Shown: positions 14,635 to 23,023 of the stretch, piece by piece
Layout of the letters: each line of letters starts with the position of its first letter
Numbering within the stretch: the stretch's first letter is position 1
Source of the DNA: a virus
Reading direction: 5' to 3' (one strand)
Length of the DNA stretch: 63,818 nucleotides
IMG/VR virus record: IMGVR_UViG_3300020020_000030
Span: 1 to 63,818 of that record
Program-made: the position numbers and the translations under genes
The notes under the pieces: model-generated
Database searches by the model: none
Seen by the model: the letters and a program-made list of their open reading frames with translations, nothing else
What the model was told of the DNA's origin: nothing

Positions 14635-15098
14635 AGATCCACTCCGACATCCTGACGACGCGCGACGTGTACGCCGCGACCAGCGCGGCCGGCATGCGCG
14701 GCGTCACCGCCGAGCGGCTGGAAGAACACGGCTCGCGCTCCCGCGCTCGCTCGTTCGACGTCACGCTCCGGGGCAACTCGACCCGCAAGCCGAACCCTGG
14801 CACCGGCGGGCGGTACTTCGACGAGGGTGAGTACGCCGCCACGTGGGACGAGTGGGGCATGTTCATCCACGCGCTCTACGAGGCGGACCCGAAGGCCCTG
14901 ATCGGGGACTACGGCCCGCGCCACGTCTTCGAGCAGGCCACCCGCCTGCGCTTCGAGGAGCTCACCGCCAAGGACGCCTGCCGCAACCACGTGTGGAAGA
15001 GCGGTGGCCCGATGATGCGCGAGTGCAAGAGGTGCCAGGCCCTGCACGACTACGGCCCCATCCACGAGCAGTACCGAGCGAAGGCGAAGGCAGCATGA
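14631..15098 (+). CDS. Hypothetical protein with C-terminal Cys/His motif
   Basis: A 155-residue protein from a GTG that overlaps the previous TGA. The C terminus has CRNHVWKSGGPMMRECKRCQ, an arrangement (Cys, His, Cys-X2-Cys) that probably binds zinc. The middle is aromatic and acidic. Family not recognised. Confidence 0.7.
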   Translation: MKIHSDILTTRDVYAATSAAGMRGVTAERLEEHGSRSRARSFDVTLRGNSTRKPNPGTGGRYFDEGEYAATWDEWGMFIHALYEADPKALIGDYGPRHVFEQATRLRFEELTAKDACRNHVWKSGGPMMRECKRCQALHDYGPIHEQYRAKAKAA

Positions 15099-15352
15099 CC
15101 GCGTACGCAGACGAGCCCTCAACCGACGGGCTCAACCACCTGCAAGCCACGGCCCTCGCAGCTGCGCCCGGCGCGAGCCTGCTCTACACCCGCATGGAGG
15201 TGATCAACGCGATCACCATGCGGCGCAGGGTCTACGCCCTGACCCGCGACCACAAGGAGATCGTGCGCCTGCACACCCGCGAGGCATTCGCCAAGCGGGA
15301 GTGGGCCGGCTACTGGGTCGGGGCCACGTCGGTCCCGGTCGTGCGGCGATGA
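15095..15352 (+). CDS. Hypothetical protein
   Basis: An 85-residue protein (MTAYADEPSTDGLNH...), mixed alpha/beta, Arg-rich in the second half. The ATG overlaps the preceding stop and the stop overlaps the next ATG (ATGA at both ends). Function unknown. Confidence 0.68.
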   Translation: MTAYADEPSTDGLNHLQATALAAAPGASLLYTRMEVINAITMRRRVYALTRDHKEIVRLHTREAFAKREWAGYWVGATSVPVVRR

Positions 15353-15618
15353 CCGCCGACGACATCGCCCGCGACCTCATGGTCAACGGCTTGCAGGACA
15401 CCATCGAGGACGCGCTCCGCTCGGCCGCGAAGCAGGGCGAGGCGCTGATTCAGGGCAAGTGCGACGAGTTGGTCAAGCGTTACGACAACGCCTGCGCCGA
15501 GTACAAGCTCGCCATCGAAGAGGGCAACTACGAGGTCAAGGCGTACGAGGTCTACGAGGACGCGCTCATGGATCTCGTGCACGAGTTCGCCGCCGCAGTA
15601 GGGAGTGACGAAGCATGA
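15349..15618 (+). CDS. Hypothetical helical protein
   Basis: An 89-residue, almost wholly helical acidic protein (DLMVNGLQDTIEDALRSAAK, later CAEYKLAIEEGNYEVKAY) that could form a coiled coil. Coupled at both ends by ATGA overlaps. Function unknown. Confidence 0.68.
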   Translation: MTADDIARDLMVNGLQDTIEDALRSAAKQGEALIQGKCDELVKRYDNACAEYKLAIEEGNYEVKAYEVYEDALMDLVHEFAAAVGSDEA

Positions 15619-15914
15619 GCACAACGAACATCGGCATCATGGTGCCGGCCGACCTCGATCGCGAGGCCGGGCCGGTGTACTCCGCGTACCGCTCCGACAC
15701 CGGCATGGAGTACGAGCTCTTCGAGTGCGCCGATGGCGTGGGCGCGCTCATCGGGTCGAACCACGAGGACGTCGGGCTCGTCACGTGGTGGCGCACCGGC
15801 TCGCTCGAAGAGGGCACCGAGTGGATCGACGCGCAGCTCGTCGACGAGGAGGCGGACACCGCGCTCGCGATCGACGGCGTGGTCATCGCACAGTCGAGGA
15901 CGGTGGACCTGTGA
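15615..15914 (+). CDS. Hypothetical acidic protein
   Basis: A 99-residue strongly acidic protein with an alternating strand pattern (MEYELFECADGVGALIG, VGLVTWW) and a C-terminal IDGVVIAQSRTVDL. Coupled by ATGA at the start and GTGA at the end. No family recognised; very acidic small phage proteins sometimes mimic DNA, but nothing specific supports that here. Confidence 0.68.
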   Translation: MSTTNIGIMVPADLDREAGPVYSAYRSDTGMEYELFECADGVGALIGSNHEDVGLVTWWRTGSLEEGTEWIDAQLVDEEADTALAIDGVVIAQSRTVDL

Positions 15915-16135
15915 CCGAGCCCACCTGCAAGGGCACCGACCGCATCGTCTCGGCCGAGCGGATCAAGCGCGCGATCTTCACGACCGAGTGGCGGACCTGG
16001 TGCCCGCACTGCCTCAAGAGCGCGCCCTTCCGGCGCGCCGAGGTCAAGCCCGGCGGCGGCTACGCCCGTCGCTACGACCCACATCCGCCGGCGCAGGTGG
16101 ATGTTCCACGTGAAACATCCGAGGAGGACGAGTGA
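15911..16135 (+). CDS. Small zinc-binding-type protein carrying a parS site
   Basis: A 74-residue protein with a CPHCLK pair (about residues 31-36) after TEWRTW, likely half of a zinc site, and a basic middle. The codons for its last residues (DVPRETS) are written within a perfect parS palindrome at 16102-16117. GTG start overlapping the previous stop. Function unknown. Confidence 0.68.
   Translation: MTEPTCKGTDRIVSAERIKRAIFTTEWRTWCPHCLKSAPFRRAEVKPGGGYARRYDPHPPAQVDVPRETSEEDE
16102..16117. promoter_or_regulatory. parS-type ParB-binding site
   Basis: TGTTCCACGTGAAACA matches the consensus for chromosomal centromere sites bound by ParB/Spo0J (TGTTnCACGTGAAACA) at every defined base, with the sequence extended by A and T on either side. 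It lies inside a coding frame. I see no ParB gene in the phage, so host ParB is the likely ligand if the site is used. Confidence 0.7.
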
Positions 16136-16467
16136 CCATCAACGAACGAGCGGCCGAGCTGCGCGCCGCGATCGACACGTACGACGCCGGCAACCCGCCG
16201 GTGAACAAGGCCGGCGCACTGTTGCCCGGCGCCAAGGCCGAGATCGTGGCGGTCGACCCCGTGATCGAGGCGGCGAACGCCCTGCTCGGTCTGCTCGGCC
16301 AGCCCGAGTCCGTCGACCCGGAGTTCCGCGAGCAGATCATCGAGGTCATCGAGGGCACGTTCGAGGCGGCGGACGGGGACAGCAACGACCACGAGATCGA
16401 GCTCTTGCAGGACGCCCGCGACCTGCTGGCGCAGGTCATCCACTACCAGCACGAGGAGGAGCAGTGA
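16132..16467 (+). CDS. Hypothetical acidic helical protein
   Basis: A 111-residue protein, acidic and helical (VDPVIEAANALLGLLGQP, then REQIIEVIEGTFEAADGD), starting at a GTG that overlaps the preceding stop behind GGAGGACGA. Function unknown. Confidence 0.7.
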   Translation: MTINERAAELRAAIDTYDAGNPPVNKAGALLPGAKAEIVAVDPVIEAANALLGLLGQPESVDPEFREQIIEVIEGTFEAADGDSNDHEIELLQDARDLLAQVIHYQHEEEQ

Positions 16468-16826
16468 GCAGTCACATCGAATGGGTCCATGCCCGCCACG
16501 TACAGGTGGCCGGCATCGCCGAGCCCGGCGAGTTCGACAACGACAGCGACCAGAACGAGGTCGGGTGCGTCACGATCACCGACGAGAACGGCGACGGCAT
16601 CTGCATCGAGGGCCGGCCGGAGGATCTGATCGAGTTCGCGAAGCGTGTCGTGATCGCGGCGAACACCGTCGCATCCGACACCAACGCGAGCGCGAAGCTG
16701 CGCTCGCTGTACGGCATCACCGATCCCCTCGATCGGGAGCCGAGCCAGATCCATGAAGAGATGGGCAGGCAGGTGCTGGACGACCAGTACTTCGAGCCCG
16801 AGTACAACGACGGAGGCATGCAATGA
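16464..16826 (+). CDS. Hypothetical acidic protein
   Basis: A 120-residue protein (VSSHIEWVHARHVQVAG...), with a strand-rich acidic first half (VGCVTITDENGDGICIEG) and a helical second half. GTG start inside the previous stop, ATGA overlap with the next gene. Function unknown. Confidence 0.68.
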   Translation: MSSHIEWVHARHVQVAGIAEPGEFDNDSDQNEVGCVTITDENGDGICIEGRPEDLIEFAKRVVIAANTVASDTNASAKLRSLYGITDPLDREPSQIHEEMGRQVLDDQYFEPEYNDGGMQ

Positions 16827-17200
16827 CACGACCAGAAACCCACGCGGACCTGACCGAGTACGAGCGCCAGGGAGAGACGATCTTCTCCTGGCAGTACGGA
16901 CTCGACAAGCTCCCGAGCGTCCAGCACCACATCGTGCAGGCGAAGATCACCGCGCTCAAGCTCGGCCTCGAGGTGGCGCAGACCGAGGTGCGCACCGTGC
17001 TCACCACCAAGGAGCTCGACGCGAAGCTCGCCGAGAACCAGGAGAAGTGGGATCTCGGCATGGTCACGTACGACCAGCTGCTCAACCGCGCCGTCGAGTA
17101 CGGTGACCTCGACTGGCAGGCCCGCAACGCGGCCACGTTCTACGCCAACCGTGAGGATCTCACGCACCCCTCGAAGATCTTCGAGGAGGCGGACGCCTGA
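16823..17200 (+). CDS. Hypothetical helical protein
   Basis: A 125-residue protein, largely helical with a Lys/Glu heptad-like segment (TKELDAKLAENQEKWDLG). ATGA overlaps on the upstream side and a one-base overlap downstream. Function unknown. Confidence 0.68.
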   Translation: MTRPETHADLTEYERQGETIFSWQYGLDKLPSVQHHIVQAKITALKLGLEVAQTEVRTVLTTKELDAKLAENQEKWDLGMVTYDQLLNRAVEYGDLDWQARNAATFYANREDLTHPSKIFEEADA

Positions 17201-17712
17201 TGGGTGCCGACATGACGATCGCGGTCTGCCGCGACGTGCACTACTCCAAGCCGGCACAGCGCTGGATCAAAGAGCGGCCGATCGACCCGCCCAACCACGG
17301 GCTCGCGATGCAGAGGTCGGCGGCGCTGACCACCCTGCTCGCCGAGGCGCGCATCCTCGCTCTCGATCCGGTGCCGGACAACTACGAGGATCTGTTCTTC
17401 TGGCACCCGACGTTCTACGACCGGGCGGAGGAGACGACCGAGCCGACGTTCACCGACGACGAGGTGCGCGAGATGATCCGCGACGGCGTGGCCAAGGTGT
17501 TCGAGTACTGGCGCGACACGACCACGCTCGTGCTCGACGACAAGTGGTACATCGCCACCGGCGGGCTGTCGTGGGGTGATCCGCCCACCGAGTGCTACGA
17601 CCCGGTGTGCATGATGGACGCGATCAGCCTGTTCGACAAGCCGATCACCGTGGCCGAGCTGCGCGTGGCATGGGCGCAGCTGCCCGACGAGCTGCGGGTG
17701 CCGGCGTCATGA
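17200..17712 (+). CDS. Hypothetical protein
   Basis: A 170-residue protein (MGADMTIAVCRDVHYSKP...). The first residues resemble those of the gene at 19239 (MGADIHSMVEV), perhaps a shared short N-terminal motif. The C-terminal half has a strand pair with Trp (TLVLDDKWYIATGGLSWGD). Function unknown. Confidence 0.7.
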   Translation: MGADMTIAVCRDVHYSKPAQRWIKERPIDPPNHGLAMQRSAALTTLLAEARILALDPVPDNYEDLFFWHPTFYDRAEETTEPTFTDDEVREMIRDGVAKVFEYWRDTTTLVLDDKWYIATGGLSWGDPPTECYDPVCMMDAISLFDKPITVAELRVAWAQLPDELRVPAS

Positions 17713-17897
17713 CCGAGCCCCGACTGTGCGAGGCCGTGGTCATTCGCGAGACCCGCACCGACCCTGCTGAATACTGCGAGGAGGAGGCCCAGGAGGGCTC
17801 CGACTTCTGCGTTCGGCACGACCCCGAGGAAGCGCCCGAGCGCGACCCCGAACCGTTCGATCGGGACTGGCCCGACGAGCACAGCGACCGTCTCTGA
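17709..17897 (+). CDS. Small Cys-containing acidic protein
   Basis: A 62-residue acidic protein with Cys at residues 7, 23 and 33 and a FCVRHDPEE motif (Cys-X2-His); the spacing could bind zinc. ATGA-coupled. Last gene before a 30-base gap with a fresh GGAAGGA ribosome site. Function unknown. Confidence 0.65.
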   Translation: MTEPRLCEAVVIRETRTDPAEYCEEEAQEGSDFCVRHDPEEAPERDPEPFDRDWPDEHSDRL

Positions 17898-17927
17898 CGG
17901 TCACCATCCCGGAAGGAATCAACAAGC

Positions 17928-18440
17928 ATGGGCACACGAGGATTCTGGGGCGTCCGCGACAACGGCCGTCTCCGCACCACGTACAACCACTTCGACAGCT
18001 ACCCGACTGGGCTCGGCGTGAGCATGGTCGAGTTCATCCAGGGCACGGACATGTCCACGCTCGGCGCCAAGGTGTTCGACCTGACGCTGGTCGAGGAGCA
18101 GGACAGCCCCACCCCCGAGCAGATGGAGGCGCTGGTCAAGGCCGGCACCTGGGAGAACGTCTCGACCGGCGGTGACTGGTACTCCGCACTGCGGGGCACG
18201 CAGGGCGAGCCGGAGAAGATGATCGAGTCCGGGTTCTGGATGGGCCAGGGCTTCGACCCGACGCAGGCCAGCGACTCCTGGCTCGAATGGGGATACCTCA
18301 TCGACCTCGACGCCGGCGAGCTGCTCGTCTACGACATCGCGTACGAGAAGGATCCGGTCATCCGCCGGCGCATCCCGTTCGCCGATCTCGTGGGCGTCAA
18401 CGCCAACGAGATCATGAGCGCGATAGAGAGCGAGGACTGA
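17928..18440 (+). CDS. Hypothetical protein (MGTRGFWGVR type)
   Basis: A 170-residue protein beginning MGTRGFWGVRDNGRLRTTYN with FDSYPTGLG soon after. This start is one I associate with a conserved phage and actinobacterial family of unknown role. It is acidic, with IDLDAGELLVYDI near residue 125. It has its own GGAAGGA site. Confidence 0.7.
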   Translation: MGTRGFWGVRDNGRLRTTYNHFDSYPTGLGVSMVEFIQGTDMSTLGAKVFDLTLVEEQDSPTPEQMEALVKAGTWENVSTGGDWYSALRGTQGEPEKMIESGFWMGQGFDPTQASDSWLEWGYLIDLDAGELLVYDIAYEKDPVIRRRIPFADLVGVNANEIMSAIESED

Positions 18441-18441
18441 C

Positions 18442-19239
18442 GTGGGATCGCACTCTTTCGAGGACGTCTACCACGGCCCGCTCTCGGTGAAGGAGGCGTA
18501 CTCCGAGCTCGTCGAGCAGGCGCGCCTCGAGTACGGGCACGACCCGTACAACGGCACCATCTCCACGACCGGCGGTGTGCACCTGGTGCAGACCCAGCCG
18601 GTCACGCACGAGGAGGCGGTGAAGCTGGCGGAGACCCGCATCGACAAGCTCTCCAAGTGGGAGCAGTGCGAGGCGATCCCGCTCGTGGTGCAGACGCCGG
18701 CCGAGTACGTGACGCTGGCTGACACCGAGGTCGGGCTCGTGGTCTCGGGCGCCGTCTACAACGACCCGGCCCTGCTGCAACAGGCTGCGCGCAAGGCGCT
18801 CCGCCTGGGCAACGGCGTGGAGATCACCGAGTGCTCACTCAAGATCGAGCGCCCGTCGTTCAACCGGGTCGCCAGGGTGGACAAGCGCGTCGTCGCGGAG
18901 GTTCCGAAGGAGCCTGCCGAGACGAGGTACTTCATCCTCACGGGCGTCGGCAAGATCCGCGGGGACGACCTCGACTGGGAGAAGGGTCACCCCACTCAGG
19001 CGGCGGCACGGGCCGCGCTCGAGACGGTGCTGCGGTACGACTACCACGGCATCCCGGATGTGCAGGCAGAGATCGTCGGACTGGTCCGGCGAGCATCGGG
19101 CGCACCGCTGGTCAAGGCCACGGTCAGCGCGAAGAAGATCACCGGCACGTTCGTCGTCAAGACGCGCCGGGAAATCAAGGCGGCAACCGTCGGCACGGAG
19201 CGTGCCGGCTACTACTTCTACGGATGGGCGGCAAGCTGA
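18442..19239 (+). CDS. Hypothetical protein
   Basis: A 265-residue protein with an N-terminal acidic helical part and a C-terminal basic strand-rich part (VKATVSAKKITGTFVVKTRR). GTG start two bases after the previous stop. It might be a two-domain protein, but neither half is recognised. Confidence 0.7.
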   Translation: MGSHSFEDVYHGPLSVKEAYSELVEQARLEYGHDPYNGTISTTGGVHLVQTQPVTHEEAVKLAETRIDKLSKWEQCEAIPLVVQTPAEYVTLADTEVGLVVSGAVYNDPALLQQAARKALRLGNGVEITECSLKIERPSFNRVARVDKRVVAEVPKEPAETRYFILTGVGKIRGDDLDWEKGHPTQAAARAALETVLRYDYHGIPDVQAEIVGLVRRASGAPLVKATVSAKKITGTFVVKTRREIKAATVGTERAGYYFYGWAAS

Positions 19240-20132
19240 TGGGCGCAGATATTCACTCGATGGTCGAGGTCAAGCAGGACAGGTGGGAGAGCGAGCGGCA
19301 GTGGGATGTGCCCGGCCTGCCGTGGACGATCGGCGCACCGAGCTCGCGCTGGGTCGAGATGGAGGACGAGATCTTCCCGCTCTCAAGCTGGCGCGGCGAG
19401 GGGTTCGGCAAGATCCCGCTCGACGACCGGAACTACACGCTGTTCGCGTTGCTCGCCGACGTGCGCAACGGCCGAGGCTTTGCCGGCGTCAAGACCGGCG
19501 ACCGGATCCAGCCGCTCGCCGAGCCGAGGGGCGTGCCGACCGACGCCAGCTACGCCTGGCTCGCCGTGGTCGACGGCTGGGGACCGGACATGCACAGCCA
19601 CACCTGGTTCACGCTGGCCGAGCTGCTCGAGCACCCGCTGTTCAACCAGCGGCTCGTCCGCACCGGCGCGATCACCTCGCTTGAGTACGAGCGGATCAAG
19701 CGCGAGGGCGGGATGCCGAAGAGTTGGGCAGGCGGAGTCGGCGGCGCCGGCATCCGCACCGTGAGCGTCGACGAGTACGAGGCCGGCGAGCGCGGCACCC
19801 CGTACACCCAGGAGGAGGTCGACCGCATGCGGGTGGCCTGGCGAGAGGGTGCGGCCAAGCGCGGCGAGTCGATCGAGGACGTTGACAAGCGGCTCGACGA
19901 TCACATCGCCGAGGGTCGCACGTACGTGCAGTACGTGTGGGAAGACTCCCTGCCCGACGCGATCACCGAGCTCACCGACGCGATCGAAGCGCTCAAGCGC
20001 TGGGCCGAGGACCGTCCGCCCAAGGGCAAGACGAACCACAAGGACGAGCCGGTCGACGACAGCCCCGGCTGGTACGGGCACGGCACCATCCCGCACGAGA
20101 ACATCCGCATCGTGATGGGCTTCGATAACTAA
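19239..20132 (+). CDS. Hypothetical protein (MGADIHSMVE type)
   Basis: A 297-residue protein starting MGADIHSMVEVKQDRWE, a conserved opening in a phage family of unknown function. It contains RNYTLFALLADVRNG (about residues 63-77) and HSHTWFTLAELLEH (about 120-133), then a helical charged C-terminal half. It is the last gene of the operon that began with the dprA-like gene; the next promoter starts three bases later. Confidence 0.75.
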   Translation: MGADIHSMVEVKQDRWESERQWDVPGLPWTIGAPSSRWVEMEDEIFPLSSWRGEGFGKIPLDDRNYTLFALLADVRNGRGFAGVKTGDRIQPLAEPRGVPTDASYAWLAVVDGWGPDMHSHTWFTLAELLEHPLFNQRLVRTGAITSLEYERIKREGGMPKSWAGGVGGAGIRTVSVDEYEAGERGTPYTQEEVDRMRVAWREGAAKRGESIEDVDKRLDDHIAEGRTYVQYVWEDSLPDAITELTDAIEALKRWAEDRPPKGKTNHKDEPVDDSPGWYGHGTIPHENIRIVMGFDN

Positions 20133-20134
20133 GG

Positions 20135-20163
20135 TTGCGCTAGGGCCACCCTTGGATTAGGGT
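20135..20163 (+). promoter_or_regulatory. Early promoter, weaker -35
   Basis: TTGCGC (20135-20140), a 17-bp spacer and TAGGGT (20158-20163). The -35 is poorer than in the other family members. The region is also an imperfect inverted repeat (CTAGGGCCACC with GGTGGCCCTAG) that could attenuate read-through from upstream. Confidence 0.55.
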
Positions 20164-20173
20164 GGCCCTAGCA

Positions 20174-20193
20174 ATTCCCGAACGTTCGGGAAT
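20174..20193. promoter_or_regulatory. Operator palindrome 5
   Basis: A perfect 20-bp copy, ATTCCCGAACGTTCGGGAAT, starting 11 bp past the -10 box and so covering the expected start of transcription, as at 13260. Confidence 0.76.
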
Positions 20194-20216
20194 CAGATCC
20201 CCGGAAAGGATTCAGC

Positions 20217-20729
20217 ATGGGCACATACACGGTCATCACGATCACCGGCCCGAACGAAGATCTCGCGCGCGTCAAGCTGCACAAGCTCCCCGACTTCGAG
20301 GGCTGGGACGGCGGCGAGTGGGAGCTCGTCACCACGCAGGCGCGCAGAGTGATCGACAAGCAAGAGGGCAACGTGATCCTCGAGCAGCACTACGAGCACG
20401 ACCCGATCCCCGAGCACACGATCCTCAACTCCTTCAACACCAAGTGGACGCCCGAGGGTGTCGCCGAGTGGGCAGTGAAGTTCACCGCCAAGCGGCCGAC
20501 CTTGCAGGTGGTCGTCCGTGAGGAGTGGGACAACCGCGACGCCGACGAACCGGGCATCGACGAGTGCGTCTACCGTGCCGGCGACTGGGTGCGCGAGGAG
20601 TCGAAGATCAACGGCGAGGTGCCGTACAACCTGGTCGAGATGCTCGACGCGGCCAAGTTCGCACTCACCGTGAACGACCCGGTGCCGGCCCGGATGGCAC
20701 TGCAAGCGCTGATCAAGGGGCTGTCGTGA
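20217..20729 (+). CDS. Hypothetical protein
   Basis: A 170-residue protein (MGTYTVITITGPNEDLA...) with a strand-rich N-terminal half and a Trp/Glu-rich middle (FTAKRPTLQVVVREEWDN). Its ATG follows GGAAAGGA. First gene of the operon controlled by palindrome 5. Function unknown. Confidence 0.72.
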   Translation: MGTYTVITITGPNEDLARVKLHKLPDFEGWDGGEWELVTTQARRVIDKQEGNVILEQHYEHDPIPEHTILNSFNTKWTPEGVAEWAVKFTAKRPTLQVVVREEWDNRDADEPGIDECVYRAGDWVREESKINGEVPYNLVEMLDAAKFALTVNDPVPARMALQALIKGLS

Positions 20730-20911
20730 CCGACGGGATGATCGTCGACCCGACCAACCCCGAGAAGGCGATCGCGGTCGCGACCGGGAACATGGCGACG
20801 CCGGTCTACCTGGCCGACGAGACCGAGTTGACCGGGTGGAAGCTCGTCGGGTTCGGCGACCCGGCCACCATGTTCGACGCCGAGCACCCGCCGACGGAGG
20901 AGGAATCGTGA
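20726..20911 (+). CDS. Hypothetical small protein
   Basis: A 61-residue protein (VTDGMIVDPTNPEKAIA...) from a GTG overlapping the previous TGA and ending in a GTGA overlap with the next gene. Strand-rich, acidic C terminus. Function unknown. Confidence 0.63.
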   Translation: MTDGMIVDPTNPEKAIAVATGNMATPVYLADETELTGWKLVGFGDPATMFDAEHPPTEEES

Positions 20912-21189
20912 GTGTCACCAAGACCACATGCCTGCATGGCATCGCCATCGCCATGAGTGACGGCATGATCTACCCGCTCACGCCCTGCCACCAGGCATCC
21001 GGCAAGGGTTCCGAGGTTCCGACCGGGGTGGTCTGCCGCTCCTGCTACGAGGAGGTCGACCCGCTGTACGGCGACTGCGACGTGGCGTACGAGACGACCC
21101 GGCTGGCGGCGTGGCTGAATGAGCAGGGCTGCCCGACACCGGACGCCTGCAAGAGCATCGTGCTCGGCCGGCTGGTGGTGCAGGCATGA
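20908..21189 (+). CDS. Cys-rich, probable zinc protein
   Basis: A 93-residue protein with seven Cys, including CLHG near residue 8, TPCH near 26-29, CRSC at about 43-46 and GDC near 54-56; the pairs could form one or two zinc sites. GTG start coupled to the previous gene. Function unknown. Confidence 0.66.
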   Translation: MSVTKTTCLHGIAIAMSDGMIYPLTPCHQASGKGSEVPTGVVCRSCYEEVDPLYGDCDVAYETTRLAAWLNEQGCPTPDACKSIVLGRLVVQA

Positions 21190-21878
21190 CCGCCGAGGTG
21201 GTCCCGAGCCCGAACGGCTGGCGGGTGACCTGCGCCCAGCACGGGCAGATCGGCACGGCCTCCACCGAGGGTGCCCACCAGGTCAGCGTCGCGAAGGCGC
21301 ACAACAACCAGGAGCACTGGGCCGAGGTGCGCGAGAAGCTGATCAGCGAGAGCGGTCAGCCCAAGCTCCGCTCGGTCTACCGCTCGGTGTGCAACGACTG
21401 CCACATCATCGAGGACGACTGGGCCACGCCGTCGAGCGCCGCCCGCCAGGCCCGCACGCACAACGGCACCGTGCACGGTTACTGGGGCGACGTGCGCATG
21501 AAGATCAACGAACGAAAGGACAATCCCATGAGGGACAGCAAGACCGTCGACACTGCCATCGAGCTCGCCGAGGCGCGGCTCGCCGCACTGCTTGACGAGC
21601 GCGAGCAGCTGCGCAAGCTGCCGGCCGAGCCCCCGATCAACGGCACCGTCGTGACGTTCCGGGTGCGCTACAGCGAGCACGACTCCACCCGCTACAGCTA
21701 CGCCGCGATCAAGGCGAGGGGCGCCTGGTTCCTCACCGGCATGGTCACCAGCGGCAAGTCATGGGCGGAGATCCTCGAGCTCGCGGGGCAGGACGCCGAC
21801 GTGATGGACGGCCAGCGCCGGCTCTCGTTCGAGATGTTCGTGCCCGGCAGTGGCACTCCGATCAAAGCCGAGAAGTGA
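21186..21878 (+). CDS. Hypothetical protein, possibly two domains
   Basis: A 230-residue protein. The first 110 residues contain two Cys/His motifs (VTCAQHGQIG and SVCNDCHII). A second part begins at residue 115 with MRDSKTVDTAIELAE, and directly upstream of that Met lies GAAAGGA, a good ribosome site, so the second domain (residues 115-230) may also be made separately. The C-terminal part is strand-rich. Function unknown. Confidence 0.68.
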   Translation: MTAEVVPSPNGWRVTCAQHGQIGTASTEGAHQVSVAKAHNNQEHWAEVREKLISESGQPKLRSVYRSVCNDCHIIEDDWATPSSAARQARTHNGTVHGYWGDVRMKINERKDNPMRDSKTVDTAIELAEARLAALLDEREQLRKLPAEPPINGTVVTFRVRYSEHDSTRYSYAAIKARGAWFLTGMVTSGKSWAEILELAGQDADVMDGQRRLSFEMFVPGSGTPIKAEK

Positions 21879-22207
21879 TGCACCAGCCGTTCACGCTCAC
21901 GGTCGGGAGCGTCACGATCAACGCGCTCCCGACCACCTGCCCACGGTGCGGCAAGGGGACCGGGGAGTTCTGCGGTCACTGGGCGCGCATGGAGCAGGCC
22001 GTGCGTGAACGGCTGGCCGTCGCCGCCGACCGGCGGGAGCGCTCCAACCTGAGCGCATTGCTCGAGGGGATGTCGCGCAACCAGGCTGCGCTCGCGGCAT
22101 CCGGCGAGCACGACATCGAGAACCTGGCGCAAGGCGCCAGGCGGATGCCGACGTGGCGACAGTCGCCACGCCTGCACGTTCGTCACGTGAGCGGAGATCA
22201 CAAGTGA
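21878..22207 (+). CDS. Hypothetical protein with N-terminal zinc motif
   Basis: A 109-residue protein with CPRCGKGTGEFCGHW near residues 21-35, a plausible zinc ribbon, followed by a long basic helix. The ATG overlaps the preceding stop as TGATG; a GTG three bases earlier is an alternative start. Function unknown. Confidence 0.66.
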   Translation: MHQPFTLTVGSVTINALPTTCPRCGKGTGEFCGHWARMEQAVRERLAVAADRRERSNLSALLEGMSRNQAALAASGEHDIENLAQGARRMPTWRQSPRLHVRHVSGDHK

Positions 22208-22512
22208 GCCCCGACCGTTCGCAGATCCGTGTCGAGCTCGACATGGACGAGCTCGTCGCCAGCTACGTGTTCGCCACCCGCCGGGATCAGATCGACGACG
22301 GCGGCGCCAAGGGGATCTGGAACGGGTTCGGGCAGTTCGTCGTCCGGGTCAACGGCCACCCCGTGCTGGCGGTCACGCTGCGTGAGGACAAGCAGGGGCG
22401 CGTCGTGCTCGAGACTCAACAGGTCGACGACCGAGGGCCGTTCGGCATGGCAACCCACATCGAGCTCGAGCGTGACGGCAAGGTGCCGGCTCGGACGGAG
22501 AGGACACAATGA
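22204..22512 (+). CDS. Hypothetical protein
   Basis: A 102-residue mixed alpha/beta protein (VSPDRSQIRVELDMDEL...) with strands FGQFVVRVNGHPVLAVTLRE and RVVLETQQV. GTG start overlapping the previous stop, ATGA overlap downstream. Function unknown. Confidence 0.66.
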   Translation: MSPDRSQIRVELDMDELVASYVFATRRDQIDDGGAKGIWNGFGQFVVRVNGHPVLAVTLREDKQGRVVLETQQVDDRGPFGMATHIELERDGKVPARTERTQ

Positions 22513-22751
22513 CCACCATCGCTGTGCACACCATCACTGCGAACAACGCCGCGCACGTGCTGCACGTGACCGGCTACGAGGGAGGCATGGAGCCCGGCGG
22601 CTTCACGACCAAGCTCATCGAGGCCGCGCTGGTCGCCGACCTCGGCAACCTCGAGCGGCTGGGTCGCGGGTTCGAGGGGCTGATCGCCGCGGTGCAGGTC
22701 TACAAGACCCTGCCCAACGGCGTCGACATCCTGCGAGAGATCGCGACCTGA
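22509..22751 (+). CDS. Hypothetical small protein
   Basis: An 80-residue protein (MTTIAVHTITANNAAHV...) with a His-rich strand segment and a C-terminal helix (EGLIAAVQVYKTL). Coupled by ATGA upstream and a one-base overlap downstream. Function unknown. Confidence 0.66.
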   Translation: MTTIAVHTITANNAAHVLHVTGYEGGMEPGGFTTKLIEAALVADLGNLERLGRGFEGLIAAVQVYKTLPNGVDILREIAT

Positions 22752-23023
22752 TGCCGAAGCCGTACCCGTGGGCACGACTGATCGCCGAGCTGCGCAGGCA
22801 GCCCGGCCAGTGGCGCCTGTTCCCAGAGATGACGGGCCGGCCGTTGACTCTGGTGAACCGGGTGCGGCGTCGGAACGCAAGGGCTCTGCGCCTGCCGGAC
22901 GGCAAGCTCTACGCCCGACGCGGAGCGCACCTCGCGCACCGTGACGACGCAGTCATCACGGACGTGTGGCTGTGCTTCATCCCCAACGAAAGAGAGAGTG
23001 ACGATGGCCGAGAGAGCGGCTAG
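22751..23023 (+). CDS. Hypothetical basic protein
   Basis: A 90-residue Arg-rich protein (MPKPYPWARLIAELRRQPGQ...). The pattern PGQWRLFPEMTGRP, then VRRRNARALRLPDGKLYARR, looks like a small nucleic-acid-binding domain seen in other actinophage short proteins. It overlaps the next gene by 20 bases. Function unknown. Confidence 0.66.
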   Translation: MPKPYPWARLIAELRRQPGQWRLFPEMTGRPLTLVNRVRRRNARALRLPDGKLYARRGAHLAHRDDAVITDVWLCFIPNERESDDGRESG

